Part shown: piece by piece, positions 61,460-64,000 of the stretch
Layout of the letters: every line of letters starts with the position of its first letter
Numbering within the stretch: position 1 is the stretch's first letter
Source: Linepithema humile
Taxonomy: Eukaryota > Arthropoda > Insecta > Hymenoptera > Formicidae
Assembly (NCBI RefSeq): GCF_040581485.1
Contig: NC_090128.1
Location: 38,346,931 to 38,410,930 of the forward strand
Length of the DNA stretch: 64,000 nucleotides
Direction of reading: 5' to 3'
Notes under the pieces: model-generated
The model's database searches: none
What the model was told of the DNA's origin: nothing
The model's input: only the letters and a program-made list of their open reading frames with translations
Position numbers and translations under genes: made by a program

Positions 61460-62509
61460 AGAAACAGTTCTTTATTAAAAAACGATAATCAAAATATTTG
61501 AAATTGGCAAATTCGTTTAATATAAATGTTTTGCATTTACAATTAGAATTAGAAGTAGAAACATATGCTACGTTTTCGTTTGTATCTATGTATTTGTAGA
61601 TTTGCAACAAAAAATTAAATAATATTGATGTTTGCATATCATCTTTTCTTAATCGCTGTATGTATCGCATATCACTTTTGATGGTTTAAATTGTTAAAAA
61701 TTATTTTTACGACACCTTGTAAAATGCTGAATAAAATGTAGTAAAAAAAAATTACAATATAGTAAATTAATTAAGTATTTTTTAGGACAATATTCTCCAA
61801 AAAAGCAAATGTTTAAAATTTGGTTTCCAGTTTTTATAATGTTTTTTTATAAAAATATCTAACGCTCAGTATGATTAGCTAATCAGTAGTGACCTATCGA
61901 GTGATCGATACCAAAAGTTTTTTCTGTATTCTTTTCCAACAAATATATTCTTTTTATAAGCTTAAATGTGTAAACTCACCTTCATGTGATAAACTAAAAA
62001 CTGAAATACGTTGACATTTAAGATAATGATATATAGGCAAGCAATGCTGATTGCAAAAGCTTGGCTGCAACTATAAACAATCAATAATTCATGGATTAGC
62101 TGATGGTTCGCTGATAAGTGATGTATGTGTAGTTTGTGATAATGAAACCGCTATATTCACGTACTACCCTCGGTCTAGTACCCTCATTCGCATCCTCGAA
62201 TCCGATAAATTCTATCCGATAAGATTCTCGAATCCGATAAATTCAAACGTCCGTGAGGATCGCCTTTCAGTCGTGCATTTGCAACTTCGTATTGCGGAAT
62301 TTTATTCTTCAATTCATAATAAAATTCCGTTCCCGTTGGTTATCTTAGTAAAAATTAGGAATTAAGGTGCCAATTTCTTGTCCTGATATTTTGTCTATTT
62401 TTATCTATTTATTTTAATTTTTGTGAGAAAAATATTTTCTTCTTATAAATTAATAGTGAATTTAATAATTCTTTCTTTTTATCAAATTATTTCAACTTTA
62501 TACCTCGAG
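61460..62509. other. Spacer between IR copies D and E with conserved type 2 leader
   Basis: The first half matches the 3' flanks of copies A and C. From about 62036 it matches the leader before copy B (from about 30790), including an ORF-like stretch (62051-62365) whose frame is not maintained between the copies. I treat it as non-coding 5' flank that probably holds the promoter of copy E. Confidence 0.55.
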
Positions 62510-64000
62510 ATGAAACATTTGATAATACGATCGATTGCGACACTTCTTTTTACGCTGTCCGCTAAAGTGTTGACAGTAGAGATAGATACTAACAATTATT
62601 TCCGACTGATCAGTGATGTCCGTAAATATTATCACACTTCATCTATTATTTTTGTGCAGTCGGAGAATTATCGTGGTAAGTATTAAACTTCCACTTTTTG
62701 CACTACATATGTATTACACTCACAGTCAGTTAATGGATAGTGAACAAAAAGTTTCTGCAAGTTTAAAATAATTTTATTTGTATGTATCAAAATAAAGAGC
62801 TTTAGAGCCACAGCAGGATGTTCGTACACAATTATGATCAATTTATTGATAATATAAGACAATAATCGTGTAATGCAATTGCAACTTTGTTTCAATCTGT
62901 CAACTTCATCAAACAGTAGTATAGATAAAACATATAGATGAGCGCTTTACAATTAATTAAGCAAATAGCATTCAGTCAATTGCAATTGTAATTTATAGCT
63001 CGATGAAATTAAGTACGGTTAATATTACGGACATATTACAATTTGTTTGATCGAAATATTTGTTCTTTTTGCCAATAATCGTTGTTAATGTGCATCAAAA
63101 AATTAAAATTGACAATATGAACATATGTGTGCGCGAAAATAAAATGACAGATTAACATAACGAAAAAATGTCACCTTACATTGTCAAAAATGGAAACTGG
63201 AACATCCGAATATCATGCTGTGGTTTTGCAGTCCTTTATTTTATTACTTTCTGATAAATTTTGATAAATAGAAGCTATATTTATTTTTATTTGTGTGAAT
63301 GTATTATATTAAATGTACAACAACTTAATTAACAATATGATGGTAATTTTTACATAGTAATTAATACATAGTAAATTTTACGTAGTAATTAATTTTTGCG
63401 TAGTAATTTTTACGTAGTACTTAATACATAGTAAAAATAGTCCATGATTAATATAATATATCGTGTTATTTACATTATATTATAACAATAAATTTTAAAT
63501 TGCAAATTATTATTTATTTCTTAAATATTATATTACGTCACAGAATATGCTATTAGTACCAATTAATCATTAAAGATATTAAATATTATTAATTCAAAGT
63601 TGCAATTGCATTACACAGATTTAAACTTGACGACATTGGTGCACACCTGGTCGCGTGAGTTCTCACGACAGCAGGTCATGACCATGACCATAACTTTCTC
63701 GGAACTGATGAGCCAGTATAATAGGTACCAAAAGACCATCGTAAAGCCATTGTTCGTCGTTCTCCTCGACACTGGAGAAGCCATGAGTGAATTTGTTAAA
63801 GCGACAAGGAATATAAAGCCTATTTCTTTTCCCACCTGGTTCGTGATGTTCCTTCAGCATCCTGGGAATCCGCTCGAGAAGTACTGCAAACATCCCACGG
63901 ATAACGTGTTCAACGTGGATTTCAGCACTCTCATGCTGGTACAGTGCTACGATCATCCGATCCTGGTCGAGTGGTACGCTATTCGTGATAATCACACCAG
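62510..64000 (+). CDS. Ionotropic receptor, copy E (type 2), partial at window edge
   Basis: Exon 1 is 62510-62675 and exon 2 runs from 63620 past the end of the window. The two exons join in phase, as in copy B. The signal peptide (MKHLIIRSIATLLFTLSAKV) and the start of the extracellular domain (TLVHTWSREFSRQ, FPTWFVMFLQHPGNPLEKYC) are close to copy B. No stop or frameshift is seen in the visible 220 or so codons. Intron 1 is 944 bp against 191 bp in copy B because of extra sequence. Ligand-binding and channel domains lie outside the window. Confidence 0.88.
62705..63530. repeat. Extra sequence in intron 1 of IR copy E
   Basis: Both ends of the intron align with intron 1 of copy B, but about 750-800 bp in the middle have no counterpart there. 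It includes a minisatellite-like stretch (63350-63440) with repeats of TACATAGTAA/TACGTAGTAA. I found no terminal inverted repeats, so its origin is unclear; a deletion in copy B is the alternative. Confidence 0.55.

Overview
The window is nuclear DNA of an insect, most likely a hymenopteran and probably an ant. The genes are split by short AT-rich introns with canonical GT..AG ends. They include the insect form of p62 (Ref(2)P), a mitochondrial ribosomal protein, and a tandem array of chemosensory ionotropic receptors (IRs). The spacers are filled with PIF/Harbinger DNA, foldback elements, MITEs and one non-LTR retrotransposon. The species assignment is inference from gene content; nothing in the sequence proves it. 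I recognised no rRNA, tRNA or CRISPR locus.

Left third (1-23.4 kb), conserved single-copy genes. A TTC39-family TPR protein (4838-8237, +, 10 exons, 608 aa) has two CpG-rich blocks upstream that could be promoters or untranslated exons. It is followed by about 9.5 kb of transposon-derived sequence: a nested MITE pair at 9.2-9.9 kb (the outer one still carries a MADF exon), a 2-kb TIR element at 10.7-12.7 kb, several foldback MITEs, and a complete 3.9-kb PIF/Harbinger transposon (13761-17694) with 33-bp perfect TIRs, TTA target duplications, an intact transposase and a MADF partner gene with one apparent homopolymer frameshift. This transposon ends about 170 bp before the start codon of the DAP3/mitochondrial ribosomal protein S29 gene (17868-20237, +). 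DAP3 converges tail to tail with the Ref(2)P/p62 autophagy receptor gene (20774-23417, -).

Right two thirds (26.5-64 kb), an IR cluster, all on the + strand. Two receptor types are present, each with the same 8-exon structure and phases. Type 1 copies are A (26539-29835), C (43949-48185) and D (53160-61459). Type 2 copies are B (31255-34449) and E (62510 to the window edge). A, B, C and D all read through as intact proteins of 631, 639, 620 and 620 aa. The order A-B, C, D-E and sequence comparison show that about 9.1 kb containing C was tandemly duplicated to give D, with a breakpoint near 49.3 kb. Later insertions mark individual copies: a 970-bp foldback element in intron 2 of C, a 480-bp TIR element behind C, and a 5.0-kb APE-type non-LTR retrotransposon in intron 4 of D with a 17-bp target duplication.

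Between B and C lies a 3.6-kb TTAA-flanked element containing about 1 kb of tandem hairpin-forming repeats. The most unusual signals are the LINE whose two ORFs lie in one frame separated by a single TGA, with endonuclease motif residues upstream of the first ORF2 ATG; the hairpin satellite with an apparent compensatory stem change; and the recent growth of the IR array.
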